The translations under genes were made by a program, and so were the position numbers. Of a stretch of DNA of 35,541 nucleotides, positions 19,181-26,502 are shown piece by piece (position 1 is the first letter of the stretch; each line of letters opens with the position of its first letter). The DNA comes from Bradyrhizobium sp. GTDB lineage: Bacteria > Pseudomonadota > Alphaproteobacteria > Rhizobiales > Xanthobacteraceae. The DNA is taken from contig JAQGKC010000046.1 of NCBI GenBank assembly GCA_028290305.1, forward strand, positions 1 through 35,541, in the 5' to 3' direction. The notes beneath the pieces were generated by a model, which searched no databases, was not told the origin of the DNA, and saw only the letters and a list, made by a program, of their open reading frames with translations.

Positions 19181-19522
19181 ATGCGAAAAATGCTTACTGT
19201 GCTTGCGGTCCTTTACTCAGCATCAGCCTTCGCACAAGGTGCTGCGCCAACAATTGGCGACAAACCTCTGGTGCAGGTGAAGTCGCGGAGCGCTCCGGCG
19301 AAACATCAATCGATTGCGGTCAGGCTACAGGACTGCCTTGACATCGATGATGGCTCGAAAGGCCGGCTGGATTGCTACGATGCGGTCATTCGACCGGCAC
19401 CCAAGCCAAAGCCGCCTGCTGCAAATGGTGTGATGGATTGCCGTTACATCAAGGAAGAAGACGAACGTTTGGCGTGCTTCAACGGATTTGCAGAGCGAAT
19501 TCCAAGGTTGCCGCGCTCCTGA
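19181..19522 (+). CDS. Small secreted protein with two Cys-x(n)-RL-x-C(Y/F) motifs
   Basis: 113 residues with a likely signal peptide (MRKMLTVLAVLYSASAFAQG, cut after FAQ or nearby). Two similar units follow: DCLDIDDGSKGRLDCYDAV and DCRYIKEEDERLACFNGF. This Cys...RLxCYD pattern occurs in several periplasmic proteins, such as VasI-type proteins, and suggests two small disulfide-linked helical hairpins. The linker between them is Pro/Lys-rich. I cannot name a function. The ribosome-binding site is weak (GTGAAAGCG). It is the first gene of the accessory stretch and starts 68 bases after DUF1467. Confidence 0.6.
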   Translation: MRKMLTVLAVLYSASAFAQGAAPTIGDKPLVQVKSRSAPAKHQSIAVRLQDCLDIDDGSKGRLDCYDAVIRPAPKPKPPAANGVMDCRYIKEEDERLACFNGFAERIPRLPRS

Positions 19523-19604
19523 CCGCTTAAACCGTGATTCGGGGCGGCGGACTGTTCTTCAAGGTATTGCGCGAGACGAAGATCGCTGCTGCGTGCTGCG
19601 AAAA

Positions 19605-19743
19605 TTATGACCCAACCGGACATGCGGCGGACATACCAGGGCGGGTACTCATAAATCGAGCTTGGCTGGTGCAGGTGGCTCGAGGTCCGCTATGACTCCG
19701 ATAGCGGCAAATTCCGCGGCGCCGCGAAATGACGCGATGTGCC
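19605..19743. repeat. Probable fragment of a dispersed non-coding repeat next to IS110 remnant
   Basis: Resemblance to the truncated transposase ends near 19744. The bases from there to about 19605 have no credible coding frame on either strand. They include GGTCCGCTATGACTCC and GATAGCGGCAAATTCCG, which look like pieces of the GGACATTCCGC/TAGCGGAC-type repeats scattered in Bradyrhizobium genomes. The assignment is from memory and tentative. Confidence 0.35.
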
Positions 19744-20187
19744 AATCCCGAACTCAGCAAGATGAGCGCGGATCGCATTGATCGCCGCAGTCTGTTGACG
19801 AACAAACAGGTTGCGCGTGCGATGGAGCATCAGGCAGCCTCGCTGCTCTGACGTCTTGGTCTCGACGAACCGCATGTTCGCCCTGGTGACAGCTTCGCAG
19901 ATTGCCTCCGCGTCGGCGGCATCGTTCTTTTGCCGCTTGATGTACGGCTTCACATAGGCCGGCGGCATTAGCCGCACCCTATGGCCGAGCGCCTTGAGTT
20001 CGCGCGACCAATGATGCGAGGAGGCGCAGGCTTCGATGCCGACCAGACACGGCGCCAGCTTCTGAAAGAACGCCAAAACATACCGATGTTTTATCTGGCG
20101 GCGAACGATCACCTTGCCATTCGCATCGACGCCGTGGACCTGGAAAACCGACTTCGCACTGTCTAGACCGATTGTCGTGACTTCCAT
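19690..20187 (-). pseudogene. Truncated IS110-family transposase (N-terminal half)
   Basis: Minus-strand frame of 165 residues beginning MEVTTIGLDSAKSVFQVHGV after a strong GGAGGAG site. It carries the RuvC-like DEDD domain: first Asp in GLDSAK, Glu in LVGIEACASSH, and the late acidic pair in QKNDAADAEAICEAV. Family-like sequence continues to IRAHLAEFGI (near 19744) and then changes to unrelated residues. The whole C-terminal Tnp-20 domain with the catalytic Ser is missing, since the family is usually about 340 residues. It is therefore a dead remnant, though its start region is well preserved. Confidence 0.9.
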
Positions 20188-20270
20188 GACTAGCTCCTCC
20201 GAGTAGCGGGAGCCTCAACAGCTCCTACATTCGTGGCACTCACGTGCCGGTGGAGGAGCCGTCCACAGCA
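19744..20270 (-). mobile_element. IS110-family insertion sequence remnant
   Basis: Includes the truncated transposase plus about 83 bases upstream of its ATG (20188-20270). In IS110 elements the non-coding end lies upstream of the transposase and encodes the structured guide (bridge) RNA. This stretch contains pairable pieces such as GGAGCTGTTGAGGCTCC and GGCACGTGAGTGCC on the minus strand. The other end of the element is gone. Exact boundaries cannot be fixed without an intact copy for comparison. Confidence 0.6.
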
Positions 20271-20583
20271 TCAGGAGCGGACGTTCCATACGAAGGCCAT
20301 GCCCACGCCCCGCCAGAACATCAAGATCACCAGGAAAAGCGCAGATACAGTCATCAAGATGAGGAGAGCATTACCTCCGATCTCGAGCGCGGCCCGAAGC
20401 GGATCGGTACTGAAGGAGATGACGTCGTACCTCTCAATTCCGGGATAGTGTGGTGGCGCCAATCTTCCGACCTCAATCCAGCAGTGAAAGCGAATGGCCC
20501 CGAAAATTGCGAAAAACAGGGCAGAACACACCGAAAGCGATGCCGATGAAAATCAGGACAAGTTTTGGGAGAAGTTTCGGCAC
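20271..20583 (-). pseudogene. Frameshifted small membrane protein, minus strand
   Basis: Two overlapping minus-strand frames appear to be halves of one protein. A GTG at 20583, two bases after the upstream small gene, opens VPKLLPKLVLIFIGIAFGVF, then runs out of frame. About one base shift near 20525 (TTCTGCCCTG) continues as ALFFAIFGAIRFHCWIEVG and on to a TGA at 20271-20273. The joined product is about 100 residues with helices at both ends (the second ALLILMTVSALFLVILMFW) and a polar middle (PHYPGIERYDVISF). The family is not recognised. A single-base indel and the adjacent IS110 remnant point to decay, although a sequencing error is possible. Confidence 0.5.
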
Positions 20584-20585
20584 AG

Positions 20586-20738
20586 CTAGGCGAACACGTG
20601 GCGCAATTTGATGGCGCAGAACAAACCGATCATCATGACAATTACGCGAAGGGCTTGCCGGTAGCCCTTTGGAATTCGCAGCAAGTTAACAGCGAAACCT
20701 GCCGCCAATGTTCCCACCACCGCCACGGCGATAGCCAT
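20586..20738 (-). CDS. Small hydrophobic protein, minus strand
   Basis: A 50-residue frame read from an ATG at 20738 to a TAG at 20586, preceded by AGAGGT at good spacing. It begins MAIAVAVVGTLAAGFAVN, has a basic middle (RIPKGYRQALR) and a second hydrophobic segment VIVMMIGLFCAIK. It looks like a two-helix hairpin protein with a positive loop. It is immediately upstream of the frameshifted membrane-protein gene, so the two probably formed one transcript. No function can be given. Confidence 0.45.
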   Translation of the reverse strand: MAIAVAVVGTLAAGFAVNLLRIPKGYRQALRVIVMMIGLFCAIKLRHVFA

Positions 20739-20860
20739 CTATTGACCTCTGGTTGTATTTTAGCCGCATGTGACCGAAGAAGTACTAATTGTTCGTTAGC
20801 GCGCCGTTTGAAATGCGGCGGGATGTTATGCTGGAACGCCGGAAATGATCTCTGTCTTCG

Positions 20861-20930
20861 ATGTCAGCAAGGGGGTCATTCGCGCCGTTTTGACCGCGCG
20901 CCGGCCACTTCCGCTTTGCCCCTGAAAGCT
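20861..20930. repeat. Fragment of a dispersed Bradyrhizobium-type repeat
   Basis: The string GGGGGTCATTCGCGCC followed by GTTTTGACC and CCACTTCCGCTTTGCCCC resembles a non-coding repeat that I recall as frequent in Bradyrhizobium and that is often mis-annotated as short ORFs. There is no coding support here. The rest of the roughly 290-base gap from 20739 to 21030 holds nothing else I can identify. Confidence 0.45.
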
Positions 20931-21030
20931 GAAGTAATTTTAGAGCATTGGCGGCGCGGCGACGGGCCGCTGCGGGTTTGATGGTACGGCCGTGGACGTG
21001 ATTCAAGCTCTCAAACCGGAGCCTCGAATC

Positions 21031-21243
21031 ATACGCTACGAATTCAGTGACTATGAATGGACCGCCATTAAACCGATGCGGCCGAACAAGCGCGCGGCGT
21101 TCCGCGTGTAATGACCGTCGTGTGCTCACCAAGATATGGGTCTCTCACGAGGGGGCCTGACGAGCAAGATTCACGCGCTGCTGGACACCAACGGCCTGCC
21201 GGTCCATCTCACGCCCGGTGAGGCGCACGACAATCGGCTTTGG
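21031..21243 (+). pseudogene. IS5-family transposase remnant (internally deleted)
   Basis: Two pieces of one transposase remain. The N-terminal piece IRYEFSDYEWTAIKPMRPNK (21031-21090) is followed by AAFRV and a stop created by loss of a base where intact copies read about RVNDRRVL. The middle piece MGLSRGGLTSKIHALLDTNG (from 21136) continues LPVHLTPGEAHDNRL. About 100 residues between them, with the first catalytic Asp, and everything after DNRL are missing. It is a fossil of an IS5/IS427-group element, not functional. Confidence 0.8.
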
Positions 21244-21486
21244 GGATGCGGTGACGATCGTGCTTGCTCTTGCCCGGCGTCGGGTGCAGGATTTCATAAC
21301 GGCACATCAACGTCAGGATATTTGACGTATTTGGATGACGGCTCGCCTTAGCCAGCACCGGCACGACATTTTGCCGATGCGTGGCATATATCGATATTTT
21401 CGGCTCTAAAATCGATCGACGATTAACTTTCCACCAATACCATTGCCAAGCCGGCGGTGCGCGATCCCGACCTGATTGAGGTCACC

Positions 21487-22185
21487 ATGAGTCTTGCTGA
21501 TGCGGCCCCTTCATCGGCGGGCAATCGACACGACCAGCATGCCAATATGCTCTTCGTTGCCGGTGGCACATTCCGCATGGGATCGGACAAGCACTACCCC
21601 GAGGAAGCCCCGGTTCATCGCGTCACGGTCGATGGGTTCTGGATGGATCGTACGCCGGTAACGAACCGGCGGTTTCGCGAATTCATCGAAGCGACCGGCT
21701 ACGTTAAATTCGCCGAAGTCGCACCCGATCCGAAGGATTATCCGGGCGCACTGCCGCATATGCTGAAGGCAGGTTCGCTCGTCTTCAGCCCGCCGGACCA
21801 TCCGGTCGATCTGGGCAATTTCGCGAACTGGTGGAGTTTAAAGTTCGGCGCCAACTGGCGTCGCCCCTACGGCAAGGGCAGTTCGATCCGCGGTCTCGAC
21901 GATCATCCGGTTGTGCATATTTCGTACCGGGATGCGGAAGCCTACGCCTCCTGGGCCGGCAAAGAACTGCCGACCGAGGCCGAGTGGGATTGTGCGGCAC
22001 GCGGTGGGCTCGATCAGGCTGAGTTCGCGTGGGGACATGAGTTGACGCCAAACGGCCGTCATATGGCCAACATCTGGCAGGGCAAATTTCCACGCGAGAA
22101 TCTCGCAAGTGACGGTTATGCGCGCACTTCACCCGTTAGTGCGTTTGCGCCGAACGGCAATGGAGCTAGCGGCGGCGGGAAATAA
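21487..22185 (+). pseudogene. Formylglycine-generating-enzyme-like protein, C-terminally truncated
   Basis: The FGE/SUMF1 fold begins at MLFVAGGTFRMGSDKHYPEE with the family's GGxFxMGS start, then VDGFWMDRTPVTNRRFREF, HPVVHISYRDAEAYASWAGK and LPTEAEWDCAARGG. The ATG at 21487 has GAGG upstream and gives 232 residues; a GTG at 21457 is also possible. At SPVSAFAPNGNG the frame departs from the expected PNGYGLYDM...GNVWEWT and ends in ASGGGK. The last 80-100 residues, including the catalytic cysteines, are gone. FGE oxidises a cysteine in sulfatases to formylglycine; this product should be inactive. No sulfatase gene is in the window. Confidence 0.8.
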
Positions 22186-22240
22186 CGAGGGGCTGCCCGA
22201 TGAGAGTCTCCTGTAAGTCGGCGCGTTAGGAGTGACGAGC

Positions 22241-23563
22241 ATGGTTTCGCAAAATTTGCCGCTTTGGCTTCGTTTCATCTTGCTTGTTGGTGTTGTTGGC
22301 CTCGTGTCAGGCGCGAGCTTCATTGCCTATCGGTACTATACTCGTCCGGTAACGATGACCGTGGCGGTAGGCTCGATTGACGGCGAGGCCGCCAAGGCAA
22401 TGTCGGCGATTGCAAGCCGGCTCGTTACGACGAACGCGTCGGTTCGGCTCAAAGTTGTCGACAGCGGCACAGCACTTGAAGCGGCCAAGGCTTTTTCGGC
22501 GGGCAATGCAGATCTCGCAGTGGTTCGCGGCGATGTCGGCGACCTGTCACAAGCGCGAGCCGTCGTCGTCGTGAGCCATATGGTCGTACTCATCATCGCG
22601 CCGCCGGGTTCGTCCTTCGACAGCATGGACAAATTGAAGGGCCGCCGTGTGGGCGTCATTGGAGGGGACGCAAATACCAGAGTTGTGGATGTGCTGAGCA
22701 AGGAATATGGGCTCGACCGTGCGAAAGTGTTCAAGGATATTGCTTTGCCGGATGCCCGGCGAGCCATTCAATCCAAAGAGGTTAGCGCGCTGCTTGTTGT
22801 GATCCCTTTGGCTGAAAAATATTTGTCGCTGGTGCGAGGTTTTTTCCAGCAGGGCACGAAAGCGTTGCCGGTACTGATCCCGATCGATTCCGCAGGCGCA
22901 ATCGCAGAAGCCGAACGTGCTTATGAAAGTTTCGACATCCCGAAGGGCACGCTGCGGGGAGCGCCGCCAGTCCCGGAGGATGACCTGACGACCTTGAGAG
23001 CCTCTCTATATCTTGTTGCGAACAAAAAACTTAGTTCCGACCGGATCGCCACCCTCACGCAGACGATCATGAGCGTCCGCAGGGACCTTTTGGTCGAGCA
23101 GCCTATTTTCGCACAGATCGCCGCCCCCAGCACTGACGCAGATGCTTACCTTGCCCTGCACCCGGGTGCGGCAGCCTTTTACAACGGCACCCAACAGAGC
23201 TTTATGGATGAATACAGCAACTGGATCTATCTAACGCCAATGGTGCTGGGGGGCGCTGCCACCGTGCTTGCCGCGGCGTGGAAGTTTCTGAAGCTCGGCG
23301 AGCCGGCAACCAGCGAAGGCCCCCTCGATTCTCTCTATGCCCTGGGACGCCGGATTCGGAACGCCGGCACCGAAGCTGAGCTGTTAGGTATCGAAGAAGA
23401 AATCGACAACATTCTCGAAGCGCAACGCACCAGATCCGCTGCCGGGGACGAGAGCGCGGTGGATGACGCTACGTTGAACGTGGCAGCCCACCGGCTGGAG
23501 AACTTGATTCACGATCGACGAACGATGCTTGCGAAGAGACCGGCAGTTGTCTCCGCGGCCTAA
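22241..23563 (+). CDS. Orphan TAXI-type TRAP solute-binding protein with two membrane segments
   Basis: 440 residues from the ATG at 22241 (TTAGGAG 8 bases upstream); a GTG at 22232 is an alternative start. Residues about 9-31 (WLRFILLVGVVGLVSGASFIA) form a membrane anchor. The TAXI-like binding domain follows with MTVAVGSIDGEAAKAMSAIA, NADLAVVRGDVGDL, LKGRRVGVIGG and a late TRASLYLVANKKL region. A second hydrophobic segment near residue 325-345 (LTPMVLGGAATVLAAAWKFL) leads to a polar tail of about 90 residues with helical, charged sequence (LLGIEEEIDNILEAQ). No TRAP permease gene is nearby. The layout suggests a periplasmic ligand sensor joined to a cytoplasmic tail rather than a transporter part, but this is inference. 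Confidence 0.8.
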   Translation: MVSQNLPLWLRFILLVGVVGLVSGASFIAYRYYTRPVTMTVAVGSIDGEAAKAMSAIASRLVTTNASVRLKVVDSGTALEAAKAFSAGNADLAVVRGDVGDLSQARAVVVVSHMVVLIIAPPGSSFDSMDKLKGRRVGVIGGDANTRVVDVLSKEYGLDRAKVFKDIALPDARRAIQSKEVSALLVVIPLAEKYLSLVRGFFQQGTKALPVLIPIDSAGAIAEAERAYESFDIPKGTLRGAPPVPEDDLTTLRASLYLVANKKLSSDRIATLTQTIMSVRRDLLVEQPIFAQIAAPSTDADAYLALHPGAAAFYNGTQQSFMDEYSNWIYLTPMVLGGAATVLAAAWKFLKLGEPATSEGPLDSLYALGRRIRNAGTEAELLGIEEEIDNILEAQRTRSAAGDESAVDDATLNVAAHRLENLIHDRRTMLAKRPAVVSAA

Positions 23564-23639
23564 GCACCGCGGCACTTCGTCGCCAAACGACGCCGGATTG
23601 CGATTGACGAATTAGGACTTCAACACAAGGAGCATAGTC

Positions 23640-23840
23640 ATGAAATATATTATCTCTCTATGGCTGGCTGGGGGCTTCATCGCCTTGAGCACGATGGACG
23701 CAAGCGCCGTCGTCTGCGCCCGTGGCGTGCATCGCGCGGGCTGCGTCGCCACAGGCGGCGCTGTTGTCGTGGGACGTCCCGTCGTCCGTCCTGTTGTTGT
23801 TGCACCACGGCGGGCCGTTGTCCGCCGCAGGGTGTACTGA
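23640..23840 (+). CDS. Small secreted Val/Arg-rich protein
   Basis: 66 residues with a clear AAGGAG site before the ATG. A signal peptide (MKYIISLWLAGGFIALSTMDASA) is followed by VVCARGVHRAGCVATGGAVVVG and a low-complexity tail of VV, RP and RR (VVRPVVVAPRRAVVRRRVY). The two cysteines probably form a disulfide. I recall a family of such VCARGxxRAGC proteins in many copies in Bradyrhizobium, all without known function. It lies 77 bases after the TAXI gene and may share its transcript. Confidence 0.75.
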   Translation: MKYIISLWLAGGFIALSTMDASAVVCARGVHRAGCVATGGAVVVGRPVVRPVVVAPRRAVVRRRVY

Positions 23841-23954
23841 CAATCCTGCGACGCATCCGCTCAAAACATGTCGCGTTCCGAGCGATCGATCGGATTGCAG
23901 GGGCGCGCCATGCCGTATCGAATAGTCTCCAAAAATGGCGGAGAGATCTTGGTT

Positions 23955-24716
23955 ATGGACGATCTTTTGATCTCGCTCCTTGTGTTCGCGTTGATATTCG
24001 GCGGCGCCCTGGTAGGCGTGGCTGTTCGACCGTTGTTGTCGGAAAGGCATCTGCATCCGGACTCCAAGGACGTTGTAAAAATGGCAACGGGTCTGATCGG
24101 CACGTTAACCGCACTTGTGCTGGGTCTGTTAATCGCGTCCGCGAAAAATTCTTTCGACCAGAAAACCAACCAGGTCAGACAAATGACCGCAACGATAATC
24201 CTTCTGGACGACCTTCTTGCGCGATATGGTCCGGACGCAGTTGCTGTCCGAAATCTTCTGCGGCGGAGCATTCAACCGTTGGCCAATCGCATTTGGCACG
24301 AGGAAGAGATTCCGACCGGGAAGGTCGTTCATTTCGTGTCGAGCGCCGAGTCGTTGGCATTCGAAAATGAACTGGAACGCCTGTCGCCGAACAACGATGT
24401 GCAACGTTCGCTGCAGTCTCGCGCCATTCAGGCCTTCACGGAAGGCGCGCAAATCCGACTGTTGTTATTTGCGCAGACCGGCGGTTCAATTCCGACTCCA
24501 TTTTTAATAATTCTGGTTTTTTGGCTTAGCGTGATTTTCGTGAGCTTCACCCTGTTTGCGAAAGCCAATCTGGTCGTGATGGCCTCGCTGTTTGTGTGCG
24601 CGCTGTCGTTTGGCTGCGCTATTTTTCTGATTTTTGAACTGGATAACCCCTTTGCGGGGCTGATGGGCATTTCAAGCGCGACACTTCGGAGCGCACTTTT
24701 ACCCTTAGGTCCATGA
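23955..24716 (+). CDS. DUF4239 family membrane protein
   Basis: Starting at the ATG at 23955 (GGAGAG upstream), 253 residues. Two N-terminal helices (ISLLVFALIFGGALVGVAV and ATGLIGTLTALVLGLLIASA) flank the conserved PLLSERHLHPDSKDVVK stretch. A hydrophilic middle of about 110 residues is helical, and two C-terminal helices follow (FLIILVFWLSVIFVSF and ASLFVCALSFGCAIFLIF). This matches DUF4239, sometimes labelled bestrophin-like, of unknown function. The frame is open upstream to about 23868, but those residues lack a ribosome site. Nothing suggests damage. Confidence 0.8.
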   Translation: MDDLLISLLVFALIFGGALVGVAVRPLLSERHLHPDSKDVVKMATGLIGTLTALVLGLLIASAKNSFDQKTNQVRQMTATIILLDDLLARYGPDAVAVRNLLRRSIQPLANRIWHEEEIPTGKVVHFVSSAESLAFENELERLSPNNDVQRSLQSRAIQAFTEGAQIRLLLFAQTGGSIPTPFLIILVFWLSVIFVSFTLFAKANLVVMASLFVCALSFGCAIFLIFELDNPFAGLMGISSATLRSALLPLGP

Positions 24717-24794
24717 GTATGAATTGAGGTACAAACTTGCTTGGTATCGCAGCAATGGTTTGAACGCAGGGTACAGTCCTGGAGGAGAGAAACG

Positions 24795-25121
24795 ATGATG
24801 CTGATCTCAATGCCGATAATAATCCTCGGATCGCATTTGGTCGTTATGGTTGCTGACAATGTGCCGACATTTGATATTGCGCGTGGCTGCCGCCTCGACA
24901 ACGCTGCTTCGTCGGGCCTCACCGAAGAGCAGCCGTTGAAGAAATGTATAAGTGACGAGCAGCAGGCGCGTCAGCAGCTTCAGACCCAATGGTCTCAATT
25001 TACCAGGTCGGACAAGGCAACTTGCACTGCCGAAACCAATAACGACGACACGCCAAGCTATGTCGAATTACTGACATGTCTCCAAGAGGCAAACGAGGTC
25101 CGGGGACAATCGAAAAAATAG
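24795..25121 (+). CDS. Small exported protein of unknown function
   Basis: 108 residues from ATG at 24795 (or 24798), preceded by GGAGGAGAG. The N-terminus MMLISMPIIILGSHLVVMVADN is a signal peptide or anchor. The rest, DIARGCRLDNAASSGLTEEQ, KKCISDEQQARQQLQTQW, KATCTAETN and VELLTCLQEA, carries four cysteines at spacings suggesting two disulfides in a helical bundle. I recall similar proteins in many Bradyrhizobium genomes, unnamed. It starts 78 bases after the DUF4239 gene. Confidence 0.7.
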   Translation: MMLISMPIIILGSHLVVMVADNVPTFDIARGCRLDNAASSGLTEEQPLKKCISDEQQARQQLQTQWSQFTRSDKATCTAETNNDDTPSYVELLTCLQEANEVRGQSKK

Positions 25122-25134
25122 ATTGCGAGAGGTG

Positions 25135-25660
25135 TGGCGGGGCTGGCCATCCTGAAAAATGCTGCGCGGGGCAACGTCCGCTACTCCCACGTCCTACGAG
25201 GTCCGTTCTTCGGTCGCTATCAGGGCAGTCCCCGCCTTGAGGCGGCCATTTCGCCTTCAACGACGAACTGCCCGTGAGCGGCGTCATTGTATTGCGGCTT
25301 GATTTGGCTCAGTCTCATCGGAGGTTCGGGGGCTTTCGAATGAGGCGGCGCGAGTTCATCACCCTTCTCGGCGGGGTAGCGGCTACGTTGCCGATTGCGG
25401 GACACGCAACAGCCAGACCGAACACGGCGCGTCGGCGTGCTCGTCGGTTTCGCCTTAATCTCAGAACCGTTAAAGGCCTCGGCCTGACCGTGCTGACCAG
25501 TCTGCTCGTCGCCGCCGGCGAGGTGATCGAATAGAGATGATGTTTGCTGCGGTGCACGAGTCTGCTGGGGCGCTTTTCGGACCTCGCGTGATATCCGGCT
25601 TGAGCCGTCAGCCACACCAAAGCGGACGTCCGCCAACGCCCACGATGAGTTCACGCCCCC
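25135..25660. repeat. Decayed dispersed repeat, with fragment of a Tat-signal binding-protein gene
   Basis: This gap of more than 500 bases holds no intact gene. At 25340 the plus strand reads MRRREFITLLGGVAATLPIA, the start of the Tat signal shared by many ABC-type binding proteins in these bacteria, but the frame then turns into unrelated Arg-rich sequence. The opposite strand encodes the string SLFDHLAGGDEQ and ADVRFGVADGS, which resemble spurious ORFs that recur across Bradyrhizobium repeats. I read it as repeat debris, not genes. Confidence 0.6.
25340..25534 (+). pseudogene. Fragment of a MRRREFIT-type Tat-exported binding protein
   Basis: Only about 28 residues resemble the family: twin-arginine motif RRREFITLLGG and the hydrophobic core VAATLPIAGHATA. 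The following about 36 residues (TARRRARRFRLNLRTVKG...) do not continue into the periplasmic binding domain, and the frame stops at 25532-25534. It is therefore at best the 5' stub of an ABC substrate-binding protein gene carried in the repeat. Confidence 0.45.
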
Positions 25661-25672
25661 GGAGAAGAGGAA

Positions 25673-26020
25673 ATGAATTTTCAAAGAACCATTGTCGGAC
25701 TTTTGATCTTGGTCATCGCAGGCCTCGCGGCGTCGTTCTACGTCAACTGGAAAACCACCACCCAACTCCGGACGGTGAAAGCCTTCGTCGAAGGTTATAT
25801 CTTTGCGGAAGCCGTTGCGGCCTGCGAAAGGGCCCAGAGCACGACCCCTTTCAAATGGAATACTGGCACCAATACCTCAGTGATCGGATTGAACTCGGTC
25901 AAGCTCGACAAATACACGATCATTTCGAGCTACACGCTGGTCGCAGACGGCGTCTATTGCGACTACGACCCGATCAAGAAGAAAGCCGATATCGGCTCGA
26001 ATTTCCTCGATCGGGATTGA
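25673..26020 (+). CDS. Single-helix anchored protein of unknown function
   Basis: 115 residues with GGAGAAGAGG just before the ATG. The N-terminus MNFQRTIVGLLILVIAGLAA is a membrane anchor or uncleaved signal, then WKTTTQLRTVKAFVEGYIFAEAVAACERAQ and a soluble end rich in Tyr, Lys and Asp (KLDKYTIISSYTLVADGVYCDYDPIKKKADIG). Two cysteines could pair outside the membrane. No family is recognised. The gene is intact, in contrast to the repeat debris just upstream. Confidence 0.65.
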   Translation: MNFQRTIVGLLILVIAGLAASFYVNWKTTTQLRTVKAFVEGYIFAEAVAACERAQSTTPFKWNTGTNTSVIGLNSVKLDKYTIISSYTLVADGVYCDYDPIKKKADIGSNFLDRD

Positions 26021-26039
26021 GGATTCGGGGCGTTTCGAT

Positions 26040-26447
26040 TTATGCCTCGCTTTGGGTGATGACGCGGTCGATCTCCGCCAGCAGCTTCCGCCACGCGTCA
26101 TCGATGTCGCTCGACCAGTCGGCTCCGAGAACCTCGCGCATGGTTTGCGCGATCACGCCAAAAAAGGCGCCGAACAGCGCCCGAGGCGTGCCATAGGCAC
26201 CGTGCGACTGTACCTCGCATTGGATCATGCGAAAACTGCCAGTGCGGTCGCCGGCAAAATCCAGCATCGCATCGATGGTTAACGCCAGCATCGAACCCTT
26301 CACCAGGTCGTTCGCTTCGCGCCGGAACATTGATTCGGCTTCAGGGTGTTCGCGAAACGGACGACGGTAAACCAGCGGCGTCAAATCCTCGCAGCGCGCC
26401 GCAGCCAGTTCAAAGCTGTGCTGGATCAGATTGGCTGGTGCCGTCAT
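26040..26447 (-). CDS. Single-domain globin-like protein
   Basis: 135 residues from the minus-strand ATG at 26447 (MTAPANLIQHSFELAA); an ATG at 26498 would add 17 residues but lacks a ribosome site. The pattern fits a bacterial haemoglobin. LVYRRPFREHPEAESMF carries the B/C-helix to CD-corner region with Phe41 as the probable CD1 Phe. HGAYGT (His82) is in the place of the proximal haem ligand seen as HVGYG in other globins, and LGADWSSDIDDAWRKLLAEI matches the H-helix ending. No reductase domain is attached. Likely ligands are O2 or NO, but that is inference. It is transcribed opposite to its neighbours. Confidence 0.75.
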   Translation of the reverse strand: MTAPANLIQHSFELAAARCEDLTPLVYRRPFREHPEAESMFRREANDLVKGSMLALTIDAMLDFAGDRTGSFRMIQCEVQSHGAYGTPRALFGAFFGVIAQTMREVLGADWSSDIDDAWRKLLAEIDRVITQSEA

Positions 26448-26502
26448 GTCCGCTGCGCCTTGACGAATAATTGCTGCAAAACATCTCGAACAAAGCATCC
26501 CG

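Noticed and set aside
23868..23954. Upstream extension of the DUF4239 gene
   Set aside because: The residues before MDDLLISLL lack a ribosome site, and the family start is hydrophobic; ATG at 23955 is better.
25220..25765. Minus-strand frame of 181 residues containing SLFDHLAGGDEQ
   Set aside because: Resembles recurrent spurious ORFs in dispersed Bradyrhizobium repeats, and overlaps the credible gene at 25673.
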